NCBI RefSeq assembly: GCF_051014685.1
Contig: NW_027478486.1
Location: 248,001-312,000, forward strand
Source of the DNA: Ptiloglossa arizonensis
Taxonomy: Eukaryota > Arthropoda > Insecta > Hymenoptera > Colletidae
Length of the DNA: 64,000 nucleotides
Direction: 5' to 3'
Made by a program: the position numbers and the translations under genes. The stretch's first letter is position 1. The number at the start of each line of letters is the position of its first letter. The notes under the pieces are model-generated. The model worked only from the letters and a program-made list of their open reading frames with translations, was not told where the DNA came from and searched no databases. Shown here one piece after another: positions 11,998-24,119 of the stretch.

Positions 11998-12741
11998 TGG
12001 TTGAGAAACCATCAAAATTTCCGCAAGTCTGATACTCGAAACCAATAACTACAAATGCCTAGGGGAAAAATACACATACCATTGTAATCGGGCGAGATTC
12101 TACTTTCACATGCAACAGGAATTTCTCGAATTCGTCAATGCGTTCGCGAGATATGGCAGTTTGAAGTTAAGGAATGGTTGAGAAACCATCAAAATTTTCG
12201 CAAGTCTGATACTCGAAACCAATAACTGGTATGGCCTAGGGGAAAAGTACACACACCATTGGAATTGGGCGAGTTTCTACTTTCAGATGCAACAGGAATT
12301 TGTCGAGTTCGTCAATCCGTTCGCGAGATATGGGAGTTTGAAGTTAAGGAATGGTTGAGAAACCATCAAAATTTTCGCAAGTCTGATACTCGAAACCAAT
12401 AACTGGTATGGCCTAGGGGAAAAGTACACACACCATTGGAATTGGGCGAGTTTCTACTTTCAGATGCAACAGGAATTTCTCCAGTTCGTCAATCCGTTCG
12501 CGAGATATGGGAGTCTCAAGTTAAGGAATGGTTGAGAAACCATCAAAATTACCGCAAGTCTGATACTCGAAACCAATAACTACTATGGCCCAGGGCAAAA
12601 TGCACATACCGTTGTAATCGGGCGAGTTTCGACTTTCAGATGCAACAGGAATTTCTCGAGTTCGTCAATCCGTTCGCGGGATATGGGAGTTTGAATTTAA
12701 GGAATGGTTGAGAAACCATCAAAATTTTCGCTGGTCTGATA
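11998..12741. repeat. Satellite monomers between higher-order blocks
   Basis: This stretch of about four monomers includes a single-monomer tandem duplication. The variant with ATAACTGGTATGGCC and TTGGAATTGGGCGAG occurs near 12224 and again 177 bp later. No other feature is visible. Confidence 0.8.
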
Positions 12742-14567
12742 CTCGAAACCAATAACTGGAATGGCCTAGGGGAAAAGTACACACACCATTGGAATCGGGC
12801 GAGTTTCTACTTTCAGATGCAACAGGAATTTGTCGAGTTCGTCAATCCGTTCGCGAGATATGGGAGTCTCAAGTTAAGGAATGGTTGAGAAACCATCAAA
12901 ATTACCGCAAGTCTGATACTCGAAACCAATAACTACTATGGCCCAGGGCAAAATGCACATACCGTTGTAATCGGGCGAGTTTCGGCTTTCAGATGCAACA
13001 GGAATTTCTCGAGTTCGTCAATCCGTTCGCGGGATATGGGAGTTTGAATTTAAGGAATGGTTGAGAAACCATCAAAATTTTCGCTGGTCTGATACTCGAA
13101 ACCAATAACTGGAATGGCCTAGGGAAAAGTACACATAACATTGTAATCGGGAGTGTTTCTACTTTCAGATGCAACAGGAATTTCTCGAGTTCGTCAATCC
13201 GTTCGCGAGAAATGGGAGTTTGAAGTTATGGAATCGTTGAGAAACCATCAAAAGTTTCGCAAGTCTGATACCCGAAACCAATAACTACAATGGCCTAGGG
13301 GAAAAATATACATATCTTTGTAATCGGGCGAGATTCTACTTTCACATGCAACAGGAATTTCTCGAGTTCGTCAATCGGTTCGCGAGATATGGGAGTTTGA
13401 AGTTAAGGAATGGTTGAGAAACCATCAAAATATTCGCTGATCTGATACTCGAAACCAATAACTGTAATGGCCTAGGGGAAAAGTACACACACCATTGTAA
13501 TCGCGCGAGTTTCTACTTTCACATGGAACAGGAATTTCTCGAGTTCGTCAATCCGTTCGCGAGATATGGGAGTTTGGAGTTAAGGAATGGTTGGGAAACC
13601 ATCAAAATTTTCGCAGGTCTAATACTCGAAACCAATAACTACTATGGCCCAGGGCAAAAATACACATACCGTTATAATGGGGCGAGTTTCTGCTTTCAGT
13701 TGCAACAGGAATTTCTCGAGTTCGTCTACCGTTCGCGAGATATGGGAGTTTGAAGTTAAGGAATGGTTGAGAAACCATCAAAATTTTGGCTGGTCTAATA
13801 CTCGAAACCAATAACTACAAAGGCATAGTGGAAAAATACACATACCGTTGTAATCGGGCGAGATTCTGCTTTCCGATGCAACAGGAATTTCTCGAGTTCG
13901 TCAATCCGTTCGTGAGATATGGGAGTTTGAAGTTAAGGAATGGTTGAGAAACCATCAAAATTTTCGCAAGTCTGATACTCGAAACCAATAACTGGAATGG
14001 CCTAGGGGAAAAGTACACACACCATTGGAATCGGGCGAGTTTCTACTTTCAGATGCAACAGGAATTTGTCGAGTTCGTCAATCCGTTCGCGAGATATGGG
14101 AGTCTCAAGTTAAGGAATGGTTGAGAAACCATCAAAATTACCGCAAGTCTGATACTCGAAACCAATAACTACTATGGCCCAGGGCAAAATGCACATACCG
14201 TTGTAATCGGGCGAGTTTCGGCTTTCAGATGCAACAGGAATTTCTCGAGTTCGTCAATCCGTTCGCGGGATATGGGAGTTTGAATTTAAGGAATGGTTGA
14301 GAAACCATCAAAATTTTCGCTGGTCTGATACTCGAAACCAATAACTGGAATGGCCTAGGGAAAAGTACACATAACATTGTAATCGGGAGTGTTACTACTT
14401 TCAGATGCAACAGGAATTTCTCGAGTTCGTCAATCCGTTCGCGAGAAATGGGAGTTTGAAGTTAAGGAATCGTTGAGAAACCATCAAAAGTTTCGCAAGT
14501 CTGATACCCGAAACCAATAACTACAATGGCCTAGGGGAAAAATATACATATCTTTGTAATCGGGCGA
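12742..14567. repeat. Seven-monomer (1,236-bp) tandem duplication
   Basis: Positions 12742-13331 match about 13978-14567 at an offset of 1236 bp (seven monomers minus three bases). Markers are TTGGAATCGGGCGAG (12789 and 14025), AATTACCGCAAGTC (12900 and 14136) and GGAGTGTT. The 1235-1237-bp spacing recurs further right: the variant with TTTGGAGTTAAGG appears near 13573 and 16044, and its relatives at 14759, 15994, 20212 and 21449 keep about 1.24 kb spacing. Seven monomers is therefore the basic higher-order period of this region, although it is mosaic. Confidence 0.85.
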
Positions 14568-17364
14568 GTTTCCACTTTCAGATGCAACAGGAATTTCTCG
14601 AGTTCGTCAACCCGTTCGCGAGATATGGGAGTTCGAAGTTAAGGAATGGTTGAGAAACCATCAAAATTTTCGCAAGTCTGATACTCGAAACCAATAACTA
14701 CAAATGCCTAGGGGAAAAATACACATACCATTGTAATCGGGCGAGATTCTACTTTCACATGCAACAGGAATTTCTCGAGTTCGTCAATCGGTTCGCGAGA
14801 TATGGGAGTTTGAAGTTAAGGAATGGTTGGGAAACCATCAAAATTTTCGCAGGTCTAATACTCGAAACCAGTAACTACTATGGCCCCGGGCAAAAATACA
14901 CATACCGTTATAATGGGGCGAGTTTCTGCTTTCAGATGCAACAGGAATTTCTCGAGTTCGTCTATCCGTTCGCGAGATATGGGAGTTTGAAGTTAAGGAA
15001 TGGTTGAGAAACCATCAAAATTTTGGCTGGTCTAATACTCGAAACCAATAACTACAAAGGCATAGAGGAAAAATACACATACCGTTGTAATCGGGCGAGA
15101 TTCTGCTTCCCGATGCAACAGGAATTTCTCGAGTTCGTCAATCCGTTCGTGAGATATGGAGTTTGAAGTTAAGGAATGGTTGAGAAACCATCAAAATTTT
15201 CGCAAGTCTGATACTCGAAACCAATAACTGGAATGGCCTAGGGGAAAAGTACACACACCATTGGGATCGGGCGAGTTTCTACTTTCAGATGCAACAGGAT
15301 TTGTCGAGTTCGTCAATCCGTTCGCGAGATATGGGAGTCTCAAGTTAAGGAATGGTTGAGAAACCATCAAAATTACCGCAAGTCTGATACTCGAAACCAA
15401 TAAGTACTATGGCCCAGGGCAAAATGCACATACCGTTGTAATCGGGCGAGTTTCGGCTTTCAGATGCAACAGGAATTTCTCGGGTTCTTCAATCGGTTCG
15501 CGAGATATGGGAGTTTGAAGTTAAGGAATGGTTGAGAAACCATCAAAATTTTCGCTGGTCTAATACTCGAAACCAATAACTACAAAGGCATAGGGGAAAA
15601 ATACACATACCGTTGTAATCGGGCGAGATTCTGCTTTCCGATGCAACAGGAATTTCTCGAGTTCGTCAATCGGTTCGCGAGATATGGGAGTTTGATGTTA
15701 AGGAATGGTTGAGAAACCATCAAAATTTCCGCTGGTCTGATACTCGAAAACACTAACTGGAATGGCCTAGGGGAAATGTACACACACCAATGTAATCGGG
15801 CGAGTTTCTACTTTCAGATGCAACAGGAATTTCTCGAGTTCGTCAATCCGTTCGCGAGATATGGGAGTCTCAAGTTAAGGAATGGTTGAGAAACCATCAA
15901 AATTACCGCAAGTCTGATACTCGAAACCAATAACTACTATGGCCCAGGGCAAAATGCACATACCGTTGTAATCGGGCGAGTTTCGGCTTTCACATGGAAC
16001 AGGAATTTCTCGAGTTCGTCAATCCGTTCGCGAGATATGGGAGTTTGGAGTTAAGGAATGGTTGGGAAACCATCAAAATTTTCGCAGGTCTAATACTCGA
16101 AACCAATAACTACTATGGCCCAGGGCAAAAATACACATACCGTTATAATGGGGCGAGTTTCTGCTTTCAGATGCAACAGGAATTTCTCGAGTTCGTCTAT
16201 CCGTTCGCGAGATATGGGAGTTTGAAGTTAAGGAATGGTTGAGAAACCATCAAAATTTTCGCTGGTCTAATACTCGAAACCAATAACTACAAAGGCATAG
16301 GGGAAAAATACACATACCGTTGTAATCGGGCGAGATTCTGCTTTCCGATGCAACAGGAATTTCTCGAGTTCGTCAATCGGTTCCCGAGATATGGGAGTTT
16401 GAAGTTAAGGAATGGTTGAGAAACCATCAAAATTTTCGCAAGTCTGATACTCGAAAACAATAACTACTATTGCCTAGGACCATTTTAATCCAGCGAGTTT
16501 CTGCTTTCAGATGCAACAGGAATTTCTGGAGTTCGTCAATCCGTTCGCGAGATATGGGAGTTTGAAGTTAAGGAATGGTTGAGAAACCACCAAAATTTCC
16601 GCAAGTCTGATACTCGAAACCAATAACTACAAATGCCTAGGGGAAAAATACACATACCATTGTAATCGGGCGAGATTCTACTTTCACATGCAACAGGAAT
16701 TTCTCGAATTCGTCAATGCGTTCGCGAGATATGGCAGTTTGAAGTTAAGGAATGGTTGAGAAATCATGAAAATTTTCGCAAGTGTGATACTCGAATCCAA
16801 TAACTACTATGGCCTAGGGCAAAAATACACATACCGTTGTAATCGGGCGAGTTTCTGCTTTCAGCTGCAACAGGAATTTCTCGAGTTCGTCAATCCGTTC
16901 GCGAGATATGGGAGTTTGAAGTTAAGGAATGGTTGAGAAACCATCAAAATTTTCGCAAGTCTGATACTCGAAACCAATAACTGGAATGGCCTAGGGGAAA
17001 TGTACACACACCATTGTGATCGGGTGAGTTTCTACTTTCAGATGCAACAGGAATTTCTCGAGTTCGTCAATCCGTTCGCGAGATATGGGAGTTTGAAGTT
17101 AAGGAATCGTTGAGAAACCAACAAAATTTTCGCAAGTCTGATACTCGAATCCAATAACTGGAATGGCCTAGGGGAAAAGTACACACACCGTTGTAATCGG
17201 GCGAGTTTCTGCTTTCCGATGCAACAGGAATTTCTCGAGTTCGTCAATTCGTTCGCGAGATATGGGAGTTTGAAGTTAAGGAATGGTTGAGAAACCATCA
17301 AAATTTTCCCAATTCTGATGCTAGAAACGAATAACTGGAATGGCCTAGGGAAAAAGTACACACA
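14568..17364. repeat. Higher-order block Q, copy 1 (about 2.8 kb)
   Basis: This block is repeated at about 20030-22822 with an offset that drifts from 5453 to 5456 bp. The drift is explained by one-base deletions in this copy, for example ATATGGAGTTTG for ATATGGGAGTTTG near 15155 and CAGGATTTG for CAGGAATTTG near 15296. The left end shares AACCCGTTCGCG and the right end shares TTTTCCCAATTCTGATGC near 17304 and 22762. It contains the truncated monomer at 16413. Confidence 0.87.
16413..16575. repeat. Truncated 163-bp monomer (14-bp internal deletion)
   Basis: CCTAGG at 16473 joins ACCATTTTAATCC. It carries an extra G-to-A change (ACCATT for ACCGTT) that is shared only with the copy at 21869, its partner in the block-Q duplication. 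Confidence 0.93.
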
Positions 17365-17390
17365 CCGTTGTAATCGGGCGAGTTTCTGCT

Positions 17391-20280
17391 TTCCGATGCA
17401 ACAGGAATTTCTCGAGTTCGTCAATCCGTTCGCGGGATATGGGAGTTTGAATTTAAGGAATGGTTGAGAAACCATCAAAATTTTCGCTGGTCTGATACTC
17501 GAAACCAATAACTGGAATGGCCTAGGGAAAAGTACACATAACATTGTAATCGGGAGTGTTTCTACTTTCAGATGCAACAGGAATTTCTCGAGTTCGTCAA
17601 TCCGTTCGCGAGAAATGGGAGTTTGAAGTTAAGGAATCGTTGAGAAACCATCAAAAGTTTCGCAAGTCTGATACCCGAAACCAATAACTACAATGGCCTA
17701 GGGGAAAAATATACATATCTTTGTAATCGGGCGAGTTTCCACTTTCAGATGCAACAGGAATTTCTCGAGTTCGTCAACCCGTTCGCGAGATATGGGAGTT
17801 CGAAGTTAAGGAATGGTTGAGAAACCATCAAAATTTTCGCAAGTCTGATACTCGAAACCAATAACTACAAATGCCTAGGGGAAAAATACACATACCATTG
17901 TAATCGGGCGAGATTCTACTTTCACATGCAACAGGAATTTCTCGAGTTCGTCAATGCGTTCGCGAGATATGGCAGTTTGAAGTTAAGGAATGGTTGAGAA
18001 ATCATGAAAATTTTCGAAAGTGTGATACTCGAATCCAATAACTACTATGGCCTAGGGCAAAAATACACATACCGTTGTAATCGGGAGAGTTTCTGCTTTC
18101 AGATGCAACAGGAATTACTCGAGTTCGTCAATCCGTTCGCGAGATATGGGAGTTTGAAGTTAAGGAATGGTTGAGAAACCATCAAAATTTTCGCAAGTCT
18201 GATACTCGAAACCAATAACTGGAATGGCCTAGGGGAAAAGTACACACACCATTGGAATTGGGCGAGTTTCTACTTTCAGATGCAACAGGAATTTGTCGAG
18301 TTCGTCAATCCGTTCGCGAGATATGGGAGTCTCAAATTAAGGAATGGTTGAGAAACTATCAAAATTTCCGCAAGTCTGATACTCGAAACCAATAACTACT
18401 ATGGCCCAGGGCAAAATTCACATACCGTTGTAATCGGGCGAGTTTCGGCTTTCAGATGCAACAGGAATTTCTCGGGTTCGTCAATCGGTTCGCGAGATAT
18501 GGGAGTTTGAAGTTAAGGAATGGTTGAGAAACCATCAAAATTTTCGCAATTCTGATGCTAGAAACGAATAACTGCAATGGTCTAGGGGAAAAGTACACAC
18601 ACCATTGTTATCGTGCGAGTTTCTGCTTTGCGATGCAACAGGAATTTCTCGAGTTCGTCAATCTGTTCGCGAGATATGGGAGTCTGAAGTTAAGGAATGG
18701 TTGAGAAACCATCAAAATTTTCGCAAGTCTGATATTCGAAACCAATAACTGCAACGGCCTATGGGAAAAATACACACACCACTGTAATCGGGCGAGTTTC
18801 TACTTTCACATGCAACAGGAATTTCTCGAATTCGTCAATCGGTTCGCGAGATATGGGAGTTTGAAGTTAAGGAATGGTTGAGAAACCATCAAAATATTCG
18901 CTGATCTGATACTCGAAACCAATAACTGTAATGGCCTAGGGGAAAAGTACACACACCATTGTGATCGCGCGAGTTTCTACTTTCACATGGAACAGGAATT
19001 TCTCGAGTTCGTCAATCCGTTCGCGAGATATGGGAGTTTGGAGTTAAGGAATGGTTGGGAAACCATCAAAATTTTCGCAGGTCTAATACTCGAAACCAAT
19101 AACTACTATGGCACAGGGCAAAAATACACATACCGTTGTAATGGGGCGAGTTTCTGCTTTCAGATGCAACAGGAATTTCTCGAGTTCGTCTATCCGTTCG
19201 CGAGATATGGGAGTTTGAAGTTAAGGAATGGATGAGAAACCATCAAAATATTCGCTGATCTGATACTCGAAACCAATAACTGTAATGGCCTAGGGGAAAA
19301 GTACACACACCATTGTAATCGCGCGAGTTTCTACTTTCACATGGAACAGGAATTTCTCGAGTTCGTCAATCCGTTCGCGAGATATGGGAGTTTGAAGTTA
19401 AGGAATGTTTGAGAAACCATCAAAATTTCCGCTGGTCTGATACTCGAAAACACTAACTGGAATGGCCTAGGGGAAAAGTACACACACCATTGTAATCGCG
19501 CGAGTTTCTACTTTCACATGGAACAGGAATTTCTCGAGTTCGTCAATCCGTTCGCGAGATATGGGAGTTTGGAGTTAAGGAATGGTTGGGAAACCATCAA
19601 AATTTTCGCAGGTCTAATACTCGAAACCAATAACTACTATTGCCTAGGACCGTTTTAATCCAGCGAGTTTCTGCTTTCAGATGCAACAGGAATTTCTCGA
19701 TTTCGTCAATCCGTTCGCGAGATATGGGAGTTTGAAGTTAAGGAATGGTTGAGAAACCATTAAAATTTTCGCAAGTCTGATACTCAAAACCAATAAGTAC
19801 AAAGGCCTAGGAGAAAAATACACATACCGTCGTAATCGGGCGACTTTCTACTTTCACATGCAACAGGAATTTCTCGAGTTCGTCAATCCGTTCGCGGGAT
19901 ATGGGAGTTTGAAGTTAAGGAATGGTTGAGAAACCATCAAAATTTTCGCTGGTCTGATACTCGAAACCAATAACTGGAATGGCCTAGGGGAAAAATATAC
20001 ATATCTTTGTAATCGGGCGAGTTTCTACTTTCAGATGCAACAGGAATTTCTCGAGTTCGTCAACCCGTTCGCGAGATATGGGAGTTCGAAGTTAAGGAAT
20101 GGTTGAGAAACCATCAAAATTTTCGCAAGTCTGATACTCGAAACCAATAACTACAAATGCCTAGGGGAAAAATACACATACCATTGTAATCGGGCGAGAT
20201 TCTACTTTCACATGCAACAGGAATTTCTCGAGTTCGTCAATCGGTTCGCGAGATATGGGAGTTTGAAGTTAAGGAATGGT
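17391..20280. repeat. Higher-order block P, copy 2 (about 2.9 kb)
   Basis: This is the second copy of 8950-11837. It is followed without a break by block Q copy 2, and the two overlap at about 20030-20280, whereas copy 1 of P and copy 1 of Q are separated by about 2.7 kb. It includes the truncated monomer at 19583. Confidence 0.87.
19583..19745. repeat. Truncated 163-bp monomer (14-bp internal deletion)
   Basis: CCTAGG at 19643 joins ACCGTTTTAATCC. It is the block-P duplicate of the copy at 11141. Confidence 0.93.
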
Positions 20281-22822
20281 TGGGAAACCATCAAAATTTT
20301 CGCAGGTCTAATACTCGAAACCAGTAACTACTATGGCCCCGGGCAAAAATACACATACCGTTATAATGGGGCGAGTTTCTGCTTTCAGATGCAACAGGAA
20401 TTTCTCGAGTTCGTCTATCCGTTCGCGAGATATGGGAGTTTGAAGTTAAGGAATGGTTGAGAAACCATCAAAATTTTGGCTGGTCTAATACTCGAAACCA
20501 ATAACTACAAAGGCATAGAGGAAAAATACACATACCGTTGTAATCGGGCGAGATTCTGCTTCCCGATGCAACAGGAATTTCTCGAGTTCGTCAATCCGTT
20601 CGTGAGATATGGGAGTTTGAAGTTAAGGAATGGTTGAGAAACCATCAAAATTTTCGCAAGTCTGATACTCGAAACCAATAACTGGAATGGCCTAGGGGAA
20701 AAGTACACACACCATTGGGATCGGGCGAGTTTCTACTTTCAGATGCAACAGGAATTTGTCGAGTTCGTCAATCCGTTCGCGAGATATGGGAGTCTCAAGT
20801 TAAGGAATGGTTGAGAAACCATCAAAATTACCGCAAGTCTGATACTCGAAACCAATAACTATTATGGCCCAGGGCAAAATGCACATACCGTTGTAATCGG
20901 GCGAGTTTCGGCTTTCAGATGCAACAGGAATTTCTCGGGTTCTTCAATCGGTTCGCGAGATATGGGAGTTTGAAGTTAAGGAATGGTTGAGAAACCATCA
21001 AAATTTTCGCTGGTCTAATACTCGAAACCAATAACTACAAAGGCATAGGGGAAAAATACACATACCGTTGTAATCGGGCGAGATTCTGCTTTCCGATGCA
21101 ACAGGAATTTCTCGAGTTCGTCAATCGGTTCGCGAGATATGGGAGTTTGATGTTAAGGAATGGTTGAGAAACCATCAAAATTTCCGCTGGTCTGATACTC
21201 GAAAACACTAACTGGAATGGCCTAGGGGAAATGTACACACACCAATGTAATCGGGCGAGTTTCTACTTTCAGATGCAACAGGAATTTCTCGAGTTCGTCA
21301 ATCCGTTCGCGAGATATGGGAGTCTCAAGTTAAGGAATGGTTGAGAAACCATCAAAATTACCGCAAGTCTGATACTCGAAACCAATAACTACTATGGCCC
21401 AGGGCAAAATGCACATACCGTTGTAATCGGGCGAGTTTCGGCTTTCACATGGAACAGGAATTTCTCGAGTTCGTCAATCCGTTCGCGAGATATGGGAGTT
21501 TGGAGTTAAGGAATGGTTGGGAAACCATCAAAATTTTCGCAGGTCTAATACTCGAAACCAATAACTACTATGGCCCAGGGCAAAAATACACATACCGTTA
21601 TAATGGGGCGAGTTTCTGCTTTCAGATGCAACAGGAATTTCTCGAGTTCGTCTATCCGTTCGCGAGATATGGGATTTTGAAGTTAAGGAATGGTTGAGAA
21701 ACCATCAAAATTTTTCCCTGGTCTAATACTCGAAACCAATAACTACAAAGGCATAGGGGAAAAATACACATACCGTTGTAATCGGGCGAGATTCTGCTTT
21801 CCGATGCAACAGGAATTTCTCGAGTTCGTCAATCGGTTCCCGAGATATGGGAGTTTGAAGTTAAGGAATGGTTGAGAAACCATCAAAATTTTCGCAAGTC
21901 TGATACTCGAAAACAATAACTACTATTGCCTAGGACCATTTTAATCCAGCGAGTTTCTGCTTTCAGATGCAACAGGAATTTCTGGAGTTCGTCAATCCGT
22001 TCGCGAGATATGGGAGTTTGAAGTTAAGGAATGGTTGAGAAACCATCAAAATTTCCGCAAGTCTGATACTCGAAACCAATAACTACAAATGCCTAGGGGA
22101 AAAATACACATACCATTGTAATCGGGCGAGATTCTACTTTCACATGCAACAGGAGTTTCTCGAATTCGTCAATGCGTTCGCGAGATATGGCAGTTTGAAG
22201 TTAAGGAATGGTTGAGAAATCATGAAAATTTTCGCAAGTGTGATACTCGAATCCAATAACTACTATGGCCTAGGGCAAAAATACACATACCGTTGTAATC
22301 GGGCGAGTTTCTGCTTTCAGCTGCAACAGGAATTTCTCGAGATCGTCAATCCGTTCGCGAGATATGGGTGTTTGAAGTTAAGGAATGGTTGAGAAACCAT
22401 CAAAATTTTCGCAAGTCTGATACTCGAAACCAATAACTGGAATGGCCTAGGGGAAATGTACACACACCATTGTGATCGGGTGAGTTTCTACTTTCAGATG
22501 CAACAGGAATTTCTCGAGTTCGTCAATCCGTTCGCGAGATATGGGAGTTTGAAGTTAAGGAATCGTTGAGAAACCAACAAAATTTTCGCAAGTCTGATAC
22601 TCGAATCCAATAACTGGAATGGCCTAGGGGAAAAGTACACACACCGTTGTAATCGGGCGAGTTTCTGCTTTCCGATGCAACAGGAATTTCTCGAGTTCGT
22701 CAATTCGTTCGCGAGATATGGGAGTTTGAAGTTAAGGAATGGTTGAGAAACCATCAAAATTTTCCCAATTCTGATGCTAGAAACGAATAACTGGAATGGC
22801 CTAGGGAAAAAGTACACACACC
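20030..22822. repeat. Higher-order block Q, copy 2 (about 2.8 kb)
   Basis: This is the second copy of 14568-17364. It ends near 22822, where copy 1 switches to a monomer with TTCTGCTTTCCGATGC and this copy continues with TTCTACTTTCAGATGC. It includes the truncated monomer at 21869. Confidence 0.87.
21869..22031. repeat. Truncated 163-bp monomer (14-bp internal deletion)
   Basis: CCTAGG at 21929 joins ACCATTTTAATCC. It is the block-Q duplicate of the copy at 16413 and the last truncated monomer found in the window. Confidence 0.93.
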
Positions 22823-24119
22823 ATTGTAATCGGGCGAGTTTCTACTTTCAGATGCAACAGGAATTTCTCGAGTTCGTCAATCGGTTCGCGAGATATGGGA
22901 GTTAGGAGTTAAGAGATGGTTGAGAAACCATCAAAATTTTCGGAAGTCTGATGCTAGAAACCAATAACTACAATTGCCTAGGGGAAAATTCAGATACCGT
23001 TGGAATCGGCAGAGTGTCTACTTTCAGATGCAACAGAAATTTCTCGGATTCGTCAATCCGTTCGCGAAACATCGGAGTGTGATGTTAAGAGATGGTTGAG
23101 AAACAATCAAAATTTTCGCAAGTCTGATACTCGAAACCAGTAACTGGAATGGCCTAGGGGAAGAGTACACACACCATTGTAATCTGGCGAGTTTCTACTT
23201 TCAGATGCAGCAGGAATTTCTCGAGTTCGTCAATCCGTTCGCGAAACATCGGAGTGTGATGTTAAGAGATGGTTGAGAAACATTCAAAATTTTCGCAAGT
23301 CTGATTCTCGAAACCAGTAACTGGAATGGCCTAGGGGAAGAGTACACACACCATTGTAATCGGGCGAGTTTCTACTTTCACATGCAACAGGAATTTCTCG
23401 AATTCGTCAATCGGTTCGCGAGATATGGGAGTTTGAAGTTAAGGAATGGTTGAGAAACCATCAAAATATTCGCTGGTCTGATACTCGAAACTAATAACTG
23501 GAATGGCCTAGGGGAAAAGTACACACACCATTGTAATCGGGCGAGTTTCTACTTTCACATGGAACAGGAATTTCTCGAGTTCGTCAATACGTTCGCGAGA
23601 TATGGGAGTTTGCAGTTAAGGAATGGTTGAGAAGCCATCAAAATTTTCGCAAGTCTGATAGTCGAAACCAATAACTGGAATGGCCTAGGGGAAAAGTACA
23701 CACACCATTGTAATCGGGCGAGTTTCTACTTTCACATGGGACAGGAATTTCTCGAGCTCCTCAATCCGTTCGCGAGATATGGGAGTTTGAAGTTAAGAGA
23801 TGGTTGAGAAACTATCAAAATTTTCGCATGTCTGATACTCGATACCAATAACTGGAATGGCCTAGGGGAAAAGTACACACACCATTGGAATCGGGCGAGT
23901 TTCTTGTTTCAGATGCAACAGGAATTTCTCGAGTTCGTCAATCCGTTCGCGAGATATGGGAGTTTGAAGTTAAGGAATGGTTGAGAAACCATCAAAATTT
24001 TCGCAAGTCTGATACTCGAAACCAATAACTGGAATGGTCCAGGGCAAAAACACACATACCGTTGTAATGGGGCGAGTTTCTGCTTTCAGATGCAACAGGA
24101 ATTTCTCGAGTTCGTCAAT
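22823..24119. repeat. Irregular monomers at the junction of two repeat domains
   Basis: These monomers carry variants not seen elsewhere. Examples are TTAAGAGATGG near 22910, 23086, 23262 and 23793; GAAACATCGGAGTGTGATG near 23066 and 23242; GGAATCGGCAGAGTGTC near 22998; and CATGGGACAGG near 23736. They lie between the 7-monomer domain on the left and the large-duplication domain on the right. The ACATCGGAGTGTG monomer is itself a tandem pair, 176 bp apart. Confidence 0.82.

Noticed and set aside
17038..17577. Open reading frame of 179 codons on the minus strand
   Set aside because: It is three satellite monomers in register. Because 177 is divisible by 3, a frame lacking stops in one monomer stays open in the next. 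The translation is a 59-residue near-repeat with no domain, and equivalent frames elsewhere carry stops.
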